Shown here: positions 63,785 through 64,000 of the stretch, piece after piece
Layout: every line of letters begins with the position of its first letter
Numbering within the stretch: the first letter of the stretch is position 1
Origin: Phycisphaerales bacterium
GTDB taxonomy: Bacteria; Planctomycetota; Phycisphaerae; Phycisphaerales; UBA1924
Length of the DNA stretch: 64,000 nt
Assembly: GCA_029260555.1 (NCBI GenBank)
Contig: JAJDCZ010000005.1
Location: 21,153 to 85,152, forward strand
Direction: 5' to 3'
Notes under the pieces: model-generated
Told to the model about the DNA's origin: nothing
Databases searched by the model: none
The model's input: the letters and a program-made list of their open reading frames with translations, nothing else
Position numbers and translations under genes: made by a program

Positions 63785-64000
63785 TCCCTCCCGTACTTGT
63801 CTTTGTCATTGCTCGTGCCAGCCACGCTGTGTAGTGCATGAGGTTGATGGTGCCGTTGGCCCATCGCCATCGCGAGCCCTCCATAACTCATTACAATCAG
63901 CCAAAAACCCATACGCACAGATCGATCAGAGGTTGCGCTGTTGTAGAAACTTTTTCAACGGGCTGTTAGGGCAGAGCAAGGCACTACTGGGCCAGTGATG
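63785..64000. other. Right end of the window, no gene seen
   Basis: 216 bases. No convincing ORF. Near 63945 the sequence AACTTTTTCAACGGGCTG resembles the ends seen around some insertion sequences, but I cannot support an element. Confidence 0.3.

Noticed and set aside
1..64000. CRISPR arrays, rRNA genes or known defence systems
   Set aside because: I saw no regularly spaced repeats, no rRNA segments and no restriction, CBASS, Cas or similar protein motifs.

Overview
The window looks like a chromosome segment of a planctomycete, most likely Phycisphaerae. The evidence is three pseudopilin-type proteins with the [16 protein letters not shown] start, four secreted proteins ending in a twin DVLDFF dockerin-like module with a terminal Gly-Cys, one PEP-CTERM protein, small CxxC zinc-ribbon membrane proteins, and a dispersed inverted repeat containing GAGCCGCGACCG. 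This is inference from protein style; no rRNA is present.

Layout. 1-3.9 kb: minus-strand tripartite efflux operon (HlyD/MacA-type adaptor, MacB-type ATPase and permease, start of a TolC-type lipoprotein). 4-12.7 kb: glyS, bpt, two pseudopilins, a CHRD-dockerin protein, a trpG/pabA amidotransferase and hypotheticals. 12.7-17.7 kb: rluB, a YihY/BrkB membrane protein, a small lipoprotein, an HtrA-like protease and a lone nuoB. 17.7-27.7 kb: rmuC, a PH-domain protein, carB, a lipoprotein amidase, yggS, tRNA-Ser(TGA) and an MntR-like regulator. 27.7-36.5 kb: atpA, the c-di-AMP pair cdaA-cdaR, an Nfu_N-mutY-glycosyltransferase chain, a DUF6065-like/VIT pair and a PhnP-like hydrolase. 36.5-42.5 kb: a lower-GC pair of secreted unknowns, atpG, ltaE, ispD and an FkbM methyltransferase.

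42.5-45.5 kb holds a tmRNA gene (ssrA) followed directly by an integrative-element remnant. Its integrase is fused to a primase-type CHC2 zinc finger, and it carries two excisionase-like HTH genes. 45.7-58.3 kb is the most interesting region. Two tandem paralogues of an unrecognised, possibly DNA-binding family lie beside copies of a perfect palindrome, TTCGCTCAGCGAA. The same palindrome precedes a divergent NxxGxxxAF/dockerin surface protein and a distant PEP-CTERM protein. The PEP-CTERM protein shares its ectodomain with a dockerin-ended homologue in the same region. Between them lie two alkaline-phosphatase-superfamily enzymes and a frameshifted Asp/Asn hydroxylase-sulfotransferase fusion. 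I propose a small regulon controlling surface proteins and possibly their modification. 58.3-64 kb carries transposase remnants, a PstS-like dockerin protein with an upstream pseudopilin, and a terminase-like fragment cut by an IS5-type remnant.

All calls are from reading the sequence and family knowledge; no searches were run.
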